Below are positions 8,339-17,618 of a stretch of 64,000 bases of DNA, one piece after another. A program made the position numbers and the translations under genes. The DNA is from JAAYJT01 sp037445555 (GTDB lineage Bacteria > Bacteroidota > Bacteroidia > Bacteroidales > JAAYJT01): assembly GCA_037445555.1 (NCBI GenBank), contig JBBIKG010000011.1:21240-85239 (forward strand). Reading direction: 5' to 3'. Within the stretch, counting starts at the first letter, position 1, and each line of letters begins with the position of its first letter. The notes beneath the pieces are model-generated. The model worked only from the letters and a program-made list of their open reading frames with translations, made no database searches and had not been told where the DNA came from.

Positions 8339-11300
8339 ATGCGAAACTTCACGGTATATAATTCTTCGGCAGGATCAGGCAAAACATTTACCCTGGTAAG
8401 GGATTACCTGATCCTGGTAATGCAAAACCCTGAACGTTTTGCTTCTATTTTGGCGGTCACCTTCACAAACAAGGCAGCCAATGAAATGAAGCAGCGGGTA
8501 ATCCGCGCCCTGACCAACCTGAACCAGCCCCATGAAAAATGGAGTCAAGAGAGCAAGGTTCTCGCTGCATACATTCAGGAGCAGCTGGGGTGCGACCAGA
8601 GTGCAGTCTGCAAAAATGCTTCGTACATCACCCACCTTATTCTGCATAATTACAGCGACTTTGCCGTTTCGACCATCGATAGCTTTATGCAGAGGGTTAT
8701 ACGCACTTTCAGCATCGATCTGAACCTTCCTCATGATTATCAGATCGAACTTGATAACAAGTCGCTCCTTGTTAAAGCGGTCGACCGGCTGATAGATAAA
8801 ATTGGAGTCGATCCGGAACTCACCAAACTGTTGGTGCGTTTTGCTGAAAACAAAGCTGAGGAGGACAAAAGCTGGCAAATTGATCGTGATATTAAAAATA
8901 TTGCAAAATCGCTGTTCGACGAAGAAGGAATGGAGCTGCGCGATGCGCTAAAGGATGTGGACTACTATAAGTTTACTGAGGCTGACAAAGCATTGCGAAA
9001 GTGGATTTCGGGGTTTGAAAGTAACATGAGTGCCATCGGACAGGCCGCTCTAAACTTGATTGATCAGGCCGGCCTTACCGAATCAGATTTCTACCATCGA
9101 AAGTCCGGGATATATGGTTTTTTTGCCAAGCTCACGAAGAAGAATTTTAAAGAGGCACAGAACCCTAACTCATACATTAACATTACCCTTCACGAGGATA
9201 AATGGAGTTCCGCTTCAGCAAGCAGAGCTGCTGCGGAAGCTATTCGAGCCATTAAGGCCTCACTTACCGATCTATACAACAAAGGAATTTCCTTGCTTAG
9301 TGATCAGGGTCCAAAGTATTTCCTGTACCAGTTACTAAGTGCCCAACTGATACCCACTGCCGTGCTGAATGAAGTCAGAAAAATGTTACTTCTCATACAG
9401 GAAGAAGACCGGTTGCTGCCCATTGCCGAGTTTAATCACATCGTAGCCCGGATTACATTTGATCAGCCAGTGCCATTTATTTATGAACGAATAGGTTCGA
9501 AATTCAGAAATTTCATGATCGATGAATTTCAGGATACCTCGGTGCTGCAATGGCAAAACATCCTGCCTCTGATCGACAATTCCCTGGCATACGGCCAGTT
9601 TAACCTTGTGGTAGGCGATGGCAAACAGGCAATTTATCGCTGGCGAAACGGAAAAGTAGAGCAGTTTGCGAGTCTTCCGAAACTGCTGACCTACAATTCA
9701 GACCTTGACCGGGAAAGGGAACAGGCTCTTGAACGAAATTATTATCGGTCTGAGCTTTCTAAAAATTTTCGCTCACACCGAACGATTGTCGAATTCAACA
9801 ACACCTTTTTCAGCTTCACGGCAAATGCATATCGCGGTGTACTTGGCAGTATTTACGACACCGTGGAGCAGTCCTTCAGAGAAGACAAATCCGATGGACT
9901 TGTACAGATAGAGTTTTTTGATGCCAAGTCCAAAGAGCAATGGGTGGCGAGGCAACACGAACGCGTGCTGGAAATCATCGTGCATTTATCGGAGAGCAAC
10001 TATGCATTCCGAAACCTGGCTATACTTTGCCGTGAAAATGAAGAGTGTCTGAAGCTGGCAAAATATCTTTTGAGTCAGGGAATACCTGTTATTTCATCCG
10101 ATTCACTTAGTATCGGAAGCTCACCCAGGGTGCGGCTGGTGATGGCTTTCATGCGGTTTATCATCAACCCGAGTGATACCCTGGCGGCCATCGAAGCCGC
10201 CGATCTCCTGCTCGTAAATTGCTTACTCCCAGCTTCTGAAGAAACCGAAGGTTTTGACCAGATACTGGATAATATCCTCATACAGCACCAGGAATCAAGA
10301 AGCCGCAAAGTGGATGTTGAGAAATTCTGCAGCTGGCTCTCGACCAAAGGATATGCCCTTATGCTCAATCACTTTCAAGAATTGAATGCGTATGAGATTG
10401 TGTTCGGGCTGATCCGGCTTTTCGGGTGGCAGCATAAGGCCGATATTTACCTGCAGTTCCTGCTCGAAGAGTTTCATAAGAAATTAATCAATAATACTCT
10501 GCACACGGATACCCTGATGGACTGGTGGGACACCAAGGGATACGAAACCTCCGTGGTATTTCCGGACACCATTGACGCGGTGCAGATCATGACGATACAC
10601 AAATCAAAAGGTCTTGAATTTCCGGTAGTGATATATCCTTTTGCCAATACCGAAGTAAAGCTGAGAAACGAATCTGCCTGGTTTCAGGTTGAAGATGAGA
10701 TGCTTAAGGATATTCCTGCGGCCTATCTGCCTCTGTCGGGACTTGGCAACACCGAACTGTGCCATTTCATGGAAAACGAAATAAACAAGACTTTACTTGA
10801 TACGGTAAATCTGGCCTATGTTGCCTTTACCCGTGCCGAACAAAGGTTATATGTCCTAACGGAAGCAAAACCCGAAAAGGCCACAGAGAACATGAGTATC
10901 GCCGGTTTTATATGGAACTTTCTTTCCGCGAAGGCTCCGGACCTGCAATGCAAGGCAGGAGAGACCTATACCCTTGGGCGTGAGTTTGAAATACCTAAAC
11001 CATCCGTAACTGCGGAAACAGACGAAATTTTTTGCCAGGAGGGAGAAATGGATGTTGATAATGTTGAAACCCGCATCGTGATCGCCAGCCGGGCTCCTGA
11101 AGCATGGGTGGAGGACGCAGATGACAGTGCTAGACGTTTTGGCCGGATTATCCACACCATCATGGCCCGGATCCGAAAACTATCAGAGGCTCTGTCAGAA
11201 GCTGAAAAGCTGTATGCTGCCGGCGAAATACCTCCTGATGATTTTGAGGAGATCAGGAAAAAACTCATCAAGCTTGCCGGCGAGGAAAAACTTCGCACAA

Positions 11301-11557
11301 TATTTGAGCAGCAAGGCGATGTGCTGACGGAGTGTGAATTATTGAAAACCGATGGAAAACTCTTCCGCCCCGACCGAATGGTAATTGTTGACACCGAAAG
11401 CTGCCTGTTATACGAATTCAAGACCGGCATTCATGAGCAAGCACATGAGATGCAGATCCGGAATTATATTCAGATTTTAAAGAGTGCGGGATATACACGC
11501 GTAAAAGGCTACCTGGTGTATCTTTCCGACCAGCCACAGGTGATAGAATGTAATTGA
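8339..11557 (+). CDS. AddA/RecB-like ATP-dependent helicase-nuclease (UvrD superfamily)
   Basis: A 1072-aa SF1 helicase fused to a C-terminal nuclease, predicted to process double-strand breaks for recombination. Motifs in order: Walker A AGSGKTFT at 11-18, DEFQDTS (Walker B/motif II) starting at D395, GDGKQAIYRWR (motif III), NFRSHRTIVEFN (motif IV), IHKSKGLEFPVV near 750 (motif V) and YVAFTRAEQRLYVLT near 827 (motif VI). The last 60 residues carry a PD-(D/E)xK pattern: RPDRM, then LYEFKTG with E1026 and K1028, then an MQIRNYIQIL segment matching the usual QxxxY element. Bacteroidota AddA proteins normally pair with an AddB-like PD-(D/E)xK protein, and none is adjacent. The gene's stop codon directly abuts the stop of the opposite-strand permease. 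ATG 8339 fits a short lead into Walker A. Confidence 0.9.
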   Translation: MRNFTVYNSSAGSGKTFTLVRDYLILVMQNPERFASILAVTFTNKAANEMKQRVIRALTNLNQPHEKWSQESKVLAAYIQEQLGCDQSAVCKNASYITHLILHNYSDFAVSTIDSFMQRVIRTFSIDLNLPHDYQIELDNKSLLVKAVDRLIDKIGVDPELTKLLVRFAENKAEEDKSWQIDRDIKNIAKSLFDEEGMELRDALKDVDYYKFTEADKALRKWISGFESNMSAIGQAALNLIDQAGLTESDFYHRKSGIYGFFAKLTKKNFKEAQNPNSYINITLHEDKWSSASASRAAAEAIRAIKASLTDLYNKGISLLSDQGPKYFLYQLLSAQLIPTAVLNEVRKMLLLIQEEDRLLPIAEFNHIVARITFDQPVPFIYERIGSKFRNFMIDEFQDTSVLQWQNILPLIDNSLAYGQFNLVVGDGKQAIYRWRNGKVEQFASLPKLLTYNSDLDREREQALERNYYRSELSKNFRSHRTIVEFNNTFFSFTANAYRGVLGSIYDTVEQSFREDKSDGLVQIEFFDAKSKEQWVARQHERVLEIIVHLSESNYAFRNLAILCRENEECLKLAKYLLSQGIPVISSDSLSIGSSPRVRLVMAFMRFIINPSDTLAAIEAADLLLVNCLLPASEETEGFDQILDNILIQHQESRSRKVDVEKFCSWLSTKGYALMLNHFQELNAYEIVFGLIRLFGWQHKADIYLQFLLEEFHKKLINNTLHTDTLMDWWDTKGYETSVVFPDTIDAVQIMTIHKSKGLEFPVVIYPFANTEVKLRNESAWFQVEDEMLKDIPAAYLPLSGLGNTELCHFMENEINKTLLDTVNLAYVAFTRAEQRLYVLTEAKPEKATENMSIAGFIWNFLSAKAPDLQCKAGETYTLGREFEIPKPSVTAETDEIFCQEGEMDVDNVETRIVIASRAPEAWVEDADDSARRFGRIIHTIMARIRKLSEALSEAEKLYAAGEIPPDDFEEIRKKLIKLAGEEKLRTIFEQQGDVLTECELLKTDGKLFRPDRMVIVDTESCLLYEFKTGIHEQAHEMQIRNYIQILKSAGYTRVKGYLVYLSDQPQVIECN

Positions 11558-12793
11558 CTAAAGGTTTGATCTCCCTGCGATTTTGACATCCAGAGCATCG
11601 CGCAACCCGTTTCCGATTATCATAAACGCCATTACGCTCAGCATGATAGCCAGACCGGGAATGATGGCAAGGTAGGCCTTGTCGAGGATAATGTAGGAAT
11701 AGTTGTCACGTATCATGTTACCCCATGATGGCACGGGTGGCTGAACACCCAGGCCAAGAAAACTCAGTCCGGCTTCAATTAGGATGGCTGCGGCAAAATT
11801 GCTGGCTGAGATTACAATGACGGGCGCAAGTATGTTAGGCAGTATATGCCGGGTGATGATACGAAAATGACCAAACCCCAAAGCTCTTGCGGCTTCAATG
11901 TACTCTTTCTCGCGCACCGACAGAATCTGTCCGCGGACAACCCTGGCCACATCCACCCACATCGTCATCCCTACAGCTACAAATATCTGCCAGAATCCTT
12001 TGCCGAGTGCAAACGTGATGGCAATCACAAGCAGTAAGGTAGGTATCGACCACACCACATTGATAAACCAGACCACCAACGAATCCACCCACCCCCTGAA
12101 ATACCCCCCGAGCGAGCCGATAATCAGGCCGGCGACCAGCGAGATAATCACTGAAATCAGTCCAACAGAAAGGCTTACCCTTGTTCCGATCATCAGCATA
12201 CTGAGCACATCGCGCCCGTGCCGGTCGGTACCCAGCCAGAATGTTTTTTTAACCATACTTTCGCTTACCACTCGCGAACGGAGCTCAGTTGTTGAATGGC
12301 ACCAGCGGCTTTGATCGGCACCGGTGAAACAAACCGTATCATTTTCGAACACGTACATGGGCTTGTCGGCCAAAGGATACAATACATCAGCAAGAGCGAA
12401 GGATTGTGTGCGAATGAGTGCGCCGGGGAAGGGGTCGTATCCGGTAATGACAACACTGTCGTTCACAAAGGACAGATTGCTGTATGGAATGATGAGAAGC
12501 CGGCTTGTGCGCCCGTAGATCATCTGCCTGATGACTCCTCCAGGATTCGATACCGTATTTTTTTGTATCCTGATCATCGGAACGGAAAATCCTGGAGGTT
12601 GTGCTGATATCTCGATGTATTGCTGGTTGGCATTTGGCGACGGATCGGGGGTGATGGTATATCCCAGTACGGCGATGACAGCAAATACAAGCAGAAAGAT
12701 TAAGGCTACGCAAGTTAATGGCTGACGTATCAGCCGCAGCAGAGGGTGGCGCTGAGCCTCTCTGTATGGCTTGTGTGTTGATATTATAGGCAT
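11558..12793 (-). CDS. OppC/DppC-type ABC transporter permease (extended form)
   Basis: Inner-membrane permease subunit of a peptide/nickel-type ABC importer. The OppC_N-like first helix (CVALIFLLVFAVIAVLGY) is followed by a periplasmic segment of about 130 residues, then the family landmark FWLGTDRHGRDVLSMLMIG, five further membrane helices, and the cytoplasmic EAA loop (EAARALGFGHFRIITRHILP) that docks on the ATPase. At 411 aa it is about 110 residues longer than classical OppC because of the periplasmic insertion. The start is taken at the ATG at 12793; another in-frame ATG at 12826 would add 11 residues. No OppB, ATPase or binding-protein gene is next to it, so its partners must be encoded elsewhere. 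The gene is convergent with the helicase-nuclease gene, stop to stop. Confidence 0.88.
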   Translation of the reverse strand: MPIISTHKPYREAQRHPLLRLIRQPLTCVALIFLLVFAVIAVLGYTITPDPSPNANQQYIEISAQPPGFSVPMIRIQKNTVSNPGGVIRQMIYGRTSRLLIIPYSNLSFVNDSVVITGYDPFPGALIRTQSFALADVLYPLADKPMYVFENDTVCFTGADQSRWCHSTTELRSRVVSESMVKKTFWLGTDRHGRDVLSMLMIGTRVSLSVGLISVIISLVAGLIIGSLGGYFRGWVDSLVVWFINVVWSIPTLLLVIAITFALGKGFWQIFVAVGMTMWVDVARVVRGQILSVREKEYIEAARALGFGHFRIITRHILPNILAPVIVISASNFAAAILIEAGLSFLGLGVQPPVPSWGNMIRDNYSYIILDKAYLAIIPGLAIMLSVMAFMIIGNGLRDALDVKIAGRSNL

Positions 12794-12872
12794 GGCAGCA
12801 CAAAGTTGCTTAAAAATGACATGCATCGTGGAACGAATTTTTAGTGCACTGCAGATTTTGATAAAAAAATAT

Positions 12873-12880
12873 TATTTTTG
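12873..12880 (+). promoter_or_regulatory. -7 promoter element of tRNA-His
   Basis: TATTTTTG matches TAnnTTTG and ends 12 bp before the first base of the tRNA, the expected distance for transcription starting just ahead of the mature 5' end. A TTTG occurs 12 bp upstream, which is too close for a canonical -33 element. Confidence 0.6.
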
Positions 12881-12892
12881 CATCCTCATTAT

Positions 12893-12967
12893 GGTGGCTA
12901 TAGCTCAGTTGGTTAGAGCATCAGATTGTGGTTCTGAGGGTCGTGGGTTCGAATCCCATTAGCCACC
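12893..12967 (+). tRNA. tRNA-His (anticodon GTG)
   Basis: The cloverleaf is clear. The acceptor arm GTGGCTA at 12894-12900 pairs with TAGCCAC at 12960-12966. An extra G at 12893 can pair with C at 12967, the G-1:C73 pair that is the identity mark of tRNA-His. D-arm stem GCTC/GAGC; anticodon stem TCAGA/TCTGA enclosing the loop TTGTGGT with anticodon GTG; T-arm GTGGG TTCGAAT CCCAT. The CCA end is not encoded. It is a stand-alone gene with its own -7 element and a strong terminator 35 bp downstream. Confidence 0.97.
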
Positions 12968-13001
12968 CAAACAGCCCGGATGGGCGATGGGGAAATGGAG
13001 C

Positions 13002-13044
13002 AAGCCACTGCAAAACACACGTTTTCAGTGGCTTTTTGTTTTTC
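13002..13044 (+). terminator. Rho-independent terminator of tRNA-His
   Basis: A perfect 9-bp stem AAGCCACTG (13002-13010) / CAGTGGCTT (13026-13034) is extended inside the loop by a second AAAAC/GTTTT pairing. It is followed by a T-rich run to 13044. The distance from the tRNA fits a primary-transcript trailer. Confidence 0.88.
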
Positions 13045-13283
13045 TGACATGCGCCGGAAAGCATCTAAAAACATTTGTCAGCTTCCCCGGACTTTGGCCA
13101 TTTAAAATTAGAGGAATAAATAAAATGATGGCGCCATGCCCGGAGGCAGAGAAATCATGTCTTTTGGCAGATAATGGCCAGAGCGCTGGCGTTCCGGCAG
13201 GCTTAACGACCAGTGCAGACATTTGAGAAAACCACTAAAGGGGTCTGGTGACCAAAGCCTTAGCCGGGCAGGGGTAAATCGGA

Positions 13284-16118
13284 TTAAAAGTCCTCCCGGT
13301 GGTCCAGCTCGTATTTGTTCACAATGCCTTTTTCGATCGGAGTCATGCCTTCCTTCATCCACCGAGACATAGGCTTATTCATCAGGTAATGGTCAAAGAA
13401 CTGCTCAAGCCGGATATTGAAATCTAACCGGTTCTGCCACTTCACCGGCCAGTGGGGTTCTTTGTTGTAGTTGAGCATCCAGGCAGGTTTCCCGAGCCTT
13501 CGGAGTGCCATGTAATATTCAATCCCCTGGTACCAGGGAACTGCTCCGTCGGCATCATTGTGCAGGATAAGTACCGGCGTGGTGACCCTGTCCATATAGA
13601 AAATGGGAGAGTTCTCGAGATACAGCTTCGGATTTTCCCACAGGGTGGGTCCCAGCCGCGACTGTGTGCGCTCATACTGAAACATACGGCTTGCACCGGT
13701 TTCCCAGCGGATGCCGCCATATGCACTGACCATGTTTACTACCGGAGCTCCTGCTTCGGCACACCTGAACCGATTCGTCTGAGTCAATATGTAAGCCACC
13801 TGGTAGGCTCCCCAGCTATGACCATGCAACGCCATGCGCGTGCTGTCCACAAACCCCAGTGCCAGCAAGGCATCCACACCCGACATCACCGCATCATAGG
13901 CACTCTTGCCCGGGTACCCTACGGTGTAATACACATCGGGGTTAAAAATAACATAGCCTTTGTTGGCGTAGTAAGAGTAGCTAATGGTTGAGCGACCGGC
14001 CTCCGGAGCGCGGTAGCGGTACAGGCCGTCGGAGCTACGTTCGTAGAAGTTGACGATCAGGGGGTATTTCTTTGCCGGATCGAAATTGGCCGGGAGGCAA
14101 AGCAATCCCTCCTGTACTCTTCCATCGAAGTTTTTCCACTCGAAAAGCCTTATGCTGCCCCATGCATATTCTTTCTGTTGCGGATTGGCATCGCTGATAC
14201 GTTTGGGCGTCTTGAAGGCCAGGGTGGTGTAAAACAGATCGGGGAAGGTGTGGAAGTCCTGGAAAGTGAACAGGATGTGGTTTGATTTTCGTGCTCTGGT
14301 GATAGTTGACTGCAGCGACATGGCCCCGCCAAAGAGCTTTTGCTGAGCACCCGTTTTATGGGTGTAGGAAACGTAATATTCCGTTTTGTTCCCTTCGTTG
14401 AAATTTATCAGCAGCAAAGGCTCAGCCAGATCAATGAACTCTCTTTCGGCGTTGGTTTGTATGTATCTGAACCTGTCGCGGTTTTCGCGGCCTCTCGTCA
14501 GCCGCTTGGCCAGCGATGGATTATTAGGGTCGATGAGCCAGAGGTCGTACCTGTCGTTGATGAGTACAAATTCGTCGTTTTTAGTCCAACCTGCTATTCC
14601 GTAGCTTCCGGGAGGCTGGGGTTCATCGTTTTCCTCATCCCAGAATGGCGCTCCTTTTTTTCCGGTCAACTCAACCAGCTTTGAGGCCTGTATATCATAA
14701 GCTTTCCAGAGGCTGTCGCGACGGTTGTACCAAATAATGTATTTACCTCCCAGCGACAGGGACGGGTTATCGGTCTGATTGGATGCCACCAGCGTTCGTG
14801 CGCCTGTGGCCAGGTTGGTGATATAAATATCGCGCGAAACGCCTCCTTCCCATGTGGCGGCTTTCTGATATGGGTTGATATCGGTGGTCAACACAAACAT
14901 TCCTTCATTTTTCTGAGCTATGGAGGCATCGCCAAACTGCTTGTTTTCAAGCTGGTAGAACTTGCCCTCATGGATGTCGAAGAAGAAACGATAGCTCCTG
15001 CGCTGATCCCGTTCAAGCGAGGCATTTGCCTGGGTGTATAGCCTTTGGTCGTCATAGTGCCAGATCTCCACCTGTACGATTTCATCTTCAAGTTTGGTGG
15101 TGTCCTGCACCAGTGGAGTTGGTGCACCGCCGAAAAACAACCGTTTTCCGGTTTCGCTGAACGTAATCCTTCCGGTTGGGCTTATCAACCATTCATCGGG
15201 CAGGAAATCGGAGCTTCTGTCCGCAATCTTTCGGGTTTGATTTCCTTCGTTAAGGTAGAGGTCCACATACCGCACAGGGTTTTTGGTTGTGTCGGTATCG
15301 GCAGTAAAAGCCAGTAGCTTACCGCTTTTATCAAAGGTAAGATTGGCAATTTTTGCTTTGCCGGGTAAAACCTGTTGTACAGCGCGAGATATGGGGTCGA
15401 ACACATACACCCCCGGTCCGTTAAGTGTGTCGCGTGAGGATCGCACAAAGGCAAGACGCGGCCCGTTTTCGGCAAACACATAATCTGTCACGTGCAGCAG
15501 GGTGTCCGTATGTTGTTTCGCCATGTCGTAAACCACCAGCATGAAGCTTTTTTCGCGGTTTCGCTGGTCGGCTCTTGCACGGCTACCTTCCTTTTTTTCT
15601 TCTGGCCTGTTGAAGGCGGCGGCCAAGTACCTTCCGTAGCGTGCAGGGGTTTTGAATGATTCGAGATTAGGATACCAGGCAATGCTGCCTGTTCGCGGCA
15701 TAAAGATACCCAGGGTGTCGGGAGGCATTTTGTCTTTTTCAGTCTTTTTGCGCTTCAGTTCCCTGATTTTATCATCATCGGCCACGCGCCGCATGGCAAC
15801 AAACCTGCCGGCGGCGTCCAGAAGAGCCTCATTAACACGGTCGAAGGTATGAAGCACATCTTTTCGGGCGTCATACACGTTGAGCATTTTATTACCTTTT
15901 TCGCGCTCAAGCTGATAGATGGCCACCTGTCCTGAATCCGACATGGCCTGACTTCTGATTCTTGACCACTGACTGTACACCTCAGGCGACATCGTTTTGC
16001 CGCCCTGGGCATAGGTATTGCCCACCTGAAGTAAGAAGTATGCAGGGGCTATGGTGATGACAAGCAGAAGCATCAGGCCTTTTTTGCAGCCTAGATGGTT
16101 GTAACAATTGGGTGTCAT
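13284..16118 (-). CDS. Secreted S9 family (prolyl oligopeptidase-type) peptidase
   Basis: A 944-aa protein with an N-terminal signal peptide (hydrophobic LMLLLVITIAPAYFLL, cleavage near TYAQG), so periplasmic or exported. Residues 60-650 form the beta-propeller typical of S9 enzymes, with repeated short D-W/Y-P blade motifs. The C-terminal alpha/beta-hydrolase domain carries the catalytic Ser in GHSWGAY (S768), Asp in HNDADGAVPW (D857) and His in KEPHWP (H889). Length and architecture resemble the dipeptidyl-peptidase IV/acylaminoacyl-peptidase side of the family; exact substrate preference cannot be read. The ATG at 16118 is the only start before the signal peptide. The gene is divergent from the PHP protein across 241 bp. 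It is probably a nutritional peptidase of a protein-degrading organism. Confidence 0.9.
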   Translation of the reverse strand: MTPNCYNHLGCKKGLMLLLVITIAPAYFLLQVGNTYAQGGKTMSPEVYSQWSRIRSQAMSDSGQVAIYQLEREKGNKMLNVYDARKDVLHTFDRVNEALLDAAGRFVAMRRVADDDKIRELKRKKTEKDKMPPDTLGIFMPRTGSIAWYPNLESFKTPARYGRYLAAAFNRPEEKKEGSRARADQRNREKSFMLVVYDMAKQHTDTLLHVTDYVFAENGPRLAFVRSSRDTLNGPGVYVFDPISRAVQQVLPGKAKIANLTFDKSGKLLAFTADTDTTKNPVRYVDLYLNEGNQTRKIADRSSDFLPDEWLISPTGRITFSETGKRLFFGGAPTPLVQDTTKLEDEIVQVEIWHYDDQRLYTQANASLERDQRRSYRFFFDIHEGKFYQLENKQFGDASIAQKNEGMFVLTTDINPYQKAATWEGGVSRDIYITNLATGARTLVASNQTDNPSLSLGGKYIIWYNRRDSLWKAYDIQASKLVELTGKKGAPFWDEENDEPQPPGSYGIAGWTKNDEFVLINDRYDLWLIDPNNPSLAKRLTRGRENRDRFRYIQTNAEREFIDLAEPLLLINFNEGNKTEYYVSYTHKTGAQQKLFGGAMSLQSTITRARKSNHILFTFQDFHTFPDLFYTTLAFKTPKRISDANPQQKEYAWGSIRLFEWKNFDGRVQEGLLCLPANFDPAKKYPLIVNFYERSSDGLYRYRAPEAGRSTISYSYYANKGYVIFNPDVYYTVGYPGKSAYDAVMSGVDALLALGFVDSTRMALHGHSWGAYQVAYILTQTNRFRCAEAGAPVVNMVSAYGGIRWETGASRMFQYERTQSRLGPTLWENPKLYLENSPIFYMDRVTTPVLILHNDADGAVPWYQGIEYYMALRRLGKPAWMLNYNKEPHWPVKWQNRLDFNIRLEQFFDHYLMNKPMSRWMKEGMTPIEKGIVNKYELDHREDF

Positions 16119-16307
16119 AGGGTGAATTTTTGTGTTAGTGTAGTGTTACCAGTTCGGATGAGAAGCGACAGAGAAGTATGCAAAGTTGATGAAAATTTCA
16201 ATCCGATCTTTCGCATTTGATTAAATGGTTGAAAATTACCTCGCGGGGATGCATTCGTGCCCCCAGGCTTGCCGGAAAATTGTTCGGCGGGTCTGCATTT
16301 GTTTGAT

Positions 16308-16315
16308 TAGCTTTG
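16308..16315 (+). promoter_or_regulatory. Putative -7 element for the PHP-domain gene
   Basis: TAGCTTTG matches TAnnTTTG and lies 45 bp before the ATG at 16360. A TTG at 16280 is 25 bp upstream, longer than the usual 19-21 bp spacing, so only the -7 part is well supported. Confidence 0.4.
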
Positions 16316-16359
16316 CGTATGGAACGGAAACCCTGATTCACATTTAATCCGACAAAAAC

Positions 16360-17490
16360 ATGATAGGTAAGCAAGTGTTTTATTTCAGGCATGTATTCAT
16401 CGTTTTGCTGTTGATCATTGGAAATCGGGCGTCAGCACAAAAGCGGAGAGATTTTTTCCTGCCCGACATTCCGGGATATGTTACGCTGAAGGCAGATTTT
16501 CATATGCACACACCATTTTCGGACGGCAGTGTCTGGCCTACTGACCGGGTGATGGAGGCCTGGCGCGACGGGCTGGATGTGATTGCCCTTACCGATCACG
16601 TGGAGTACAATCCCAACAAACAGGATGTCAGCACCGACCTGAACCGGCCTTTTGCGATTGCCAGACCTGTGGCCGAGCGGCATAACATTCTGTTGGTGAA
16701 AGCCGCTGAAATAACGCGCAAGATGCCTCCGGGACATTTTAATGCGCTTTTCCTTGACGATCCCAACCTGCTTAAGAAAGACGACCTGAACGAGGCTTTC
16801 GCTGCTGCCGCTGCCCAAGGCGCTTTCTTCATCTGGAACCACCCGGGATGGAAAGTGCAACAACCCGACTCTACGCATTGGTTTCCGATTCATGATGAGT
16901 TTCTGAAAAAAGGATGGCTGCATGGAATTGAGGTATTCAACGATACCGAGTTTTATCCCATAGTACACCGGTGGGCGTTTGACCGTAATCTGACCATGTT
17001 TGCCAACTCCGATGCCCACGGGCCAATAGATTTCGGCTATGATCCGGAGGAAGGGGCCAGGAGGCCGTTTACGCTGGTTTTCGCCCGCGAACGAAGCATT
17101 CCTGCCGTGCGCGAAGCCCTGTTTGCCCGGCGCACTGCCGTGGTTTTCAACGATACGCTCATCGGCCAGGAGTCATTGTTGCTGCCGCTGATTGAAAGGT
17201 GCCTGAAATTTGCCGTGACGCAAACAAAAAAAGAAGATGCAACGGAGGTGTTTGCGATCCTCAGCAATACTTCAGATCTGCCGATGGAACTCTCAGGAAT
17301 CAGCAATGACGACTTTTCGCTGCCATCGAATCTCAGTGTGAGTGCAAGAAGTTCAGTGGTGGTGCGCATCGGCCTACGCGAAGGAAAAATGCAGCAGAAA
17401 GACATATCCGTTCGGTTTAAGGTGATGAATGTGCTGACCGGGCCCGACAAACCGCTTGAAATACCTTTTAAGGTGGCATATAGCCGGTAG
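16360..17490 (+). CDS. Secreted PHP-domain metal-dependent phosphoesterase (possibly Sb-PDE-like)
   Basis: A 376-aa protein with an N-terminal signal peptide (FIVLLLIIGNRASAQ), so it acts outside the cytoplasm. The PHP metal-binding motifs are present: DFHMHTPFSDG with H48, H50 and D55, LTDHVE, EIT, an NHPGW element and NSDAHGP. PHP enzymes of this kind hydrolyse phosphoester bonds using a cluster of divalent metals. The layout of signal peptide, PHP core (about 40-270) and a C-terminal beta-rich extension (about 275-376) recalls a family of secreted phosphodiesterases named Sb-PDE, but that name is from memory and the substrate is unproven. The gene stands alone downstream of a divergent S9 peptidase. 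The C-terminal extension looks like an Ig-type domain. Confidence 0.85.
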   Translation: MIGKQVFYFRHVFIVLLLIIGNRASAQKRRDFFLPDIPGYVTLKADFHMHTPFSDGSVWPTDRVMEAWRDGLDVIALTDHVEYNPNKQDVSTDLNRPFAIARPVAERHNILLVKAAEITRKMPPGHFNALFLDDPNLLKKDDLNEAFAAAAAQGAFFIWNHPGWKVQQPDSTHWFPIHDEFLKKGWLHGIEVFNDTEFYPIVHRWAFDRNLTMFANSDAHGPIDFGYDPEEGARRPFTLVFARERSIPAVREALFARRTAVVFNDTLIGQESLLLPLIERCLKFAVTQTKKEDATEVFAILSNTSDLPMELSGISNDDFSLPSNLSVSARSSVVVRIGLREGKMQQKDISVRFKVMNVLTGPDKPLEIPFKVAYSR

Positions 17491-17618
17491 TTACTATAAC
17501 TGGCCAAAAGCGAAAAATCCTTTCCGGTCGTGACAACATTTTATCTCGCTTCGAGTTATTAGCCTGACGATGGCTTGAACACTGAATCGAAAATTCACGT
17601 TCAGATACACTTATTATT

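Noticed and set aside
13045..13283. Possible small gene between the tRNA-His terminator and the S9 peptidase
   Set aside because: Short ORFs on both strands have no start context, motif or plausible composition. Nothing supportable seen.
16432..17019. 195-codon minus-strand ORF inside the PHP gene
   Set aside because: Antisense shadow of the conserved PHP domain.
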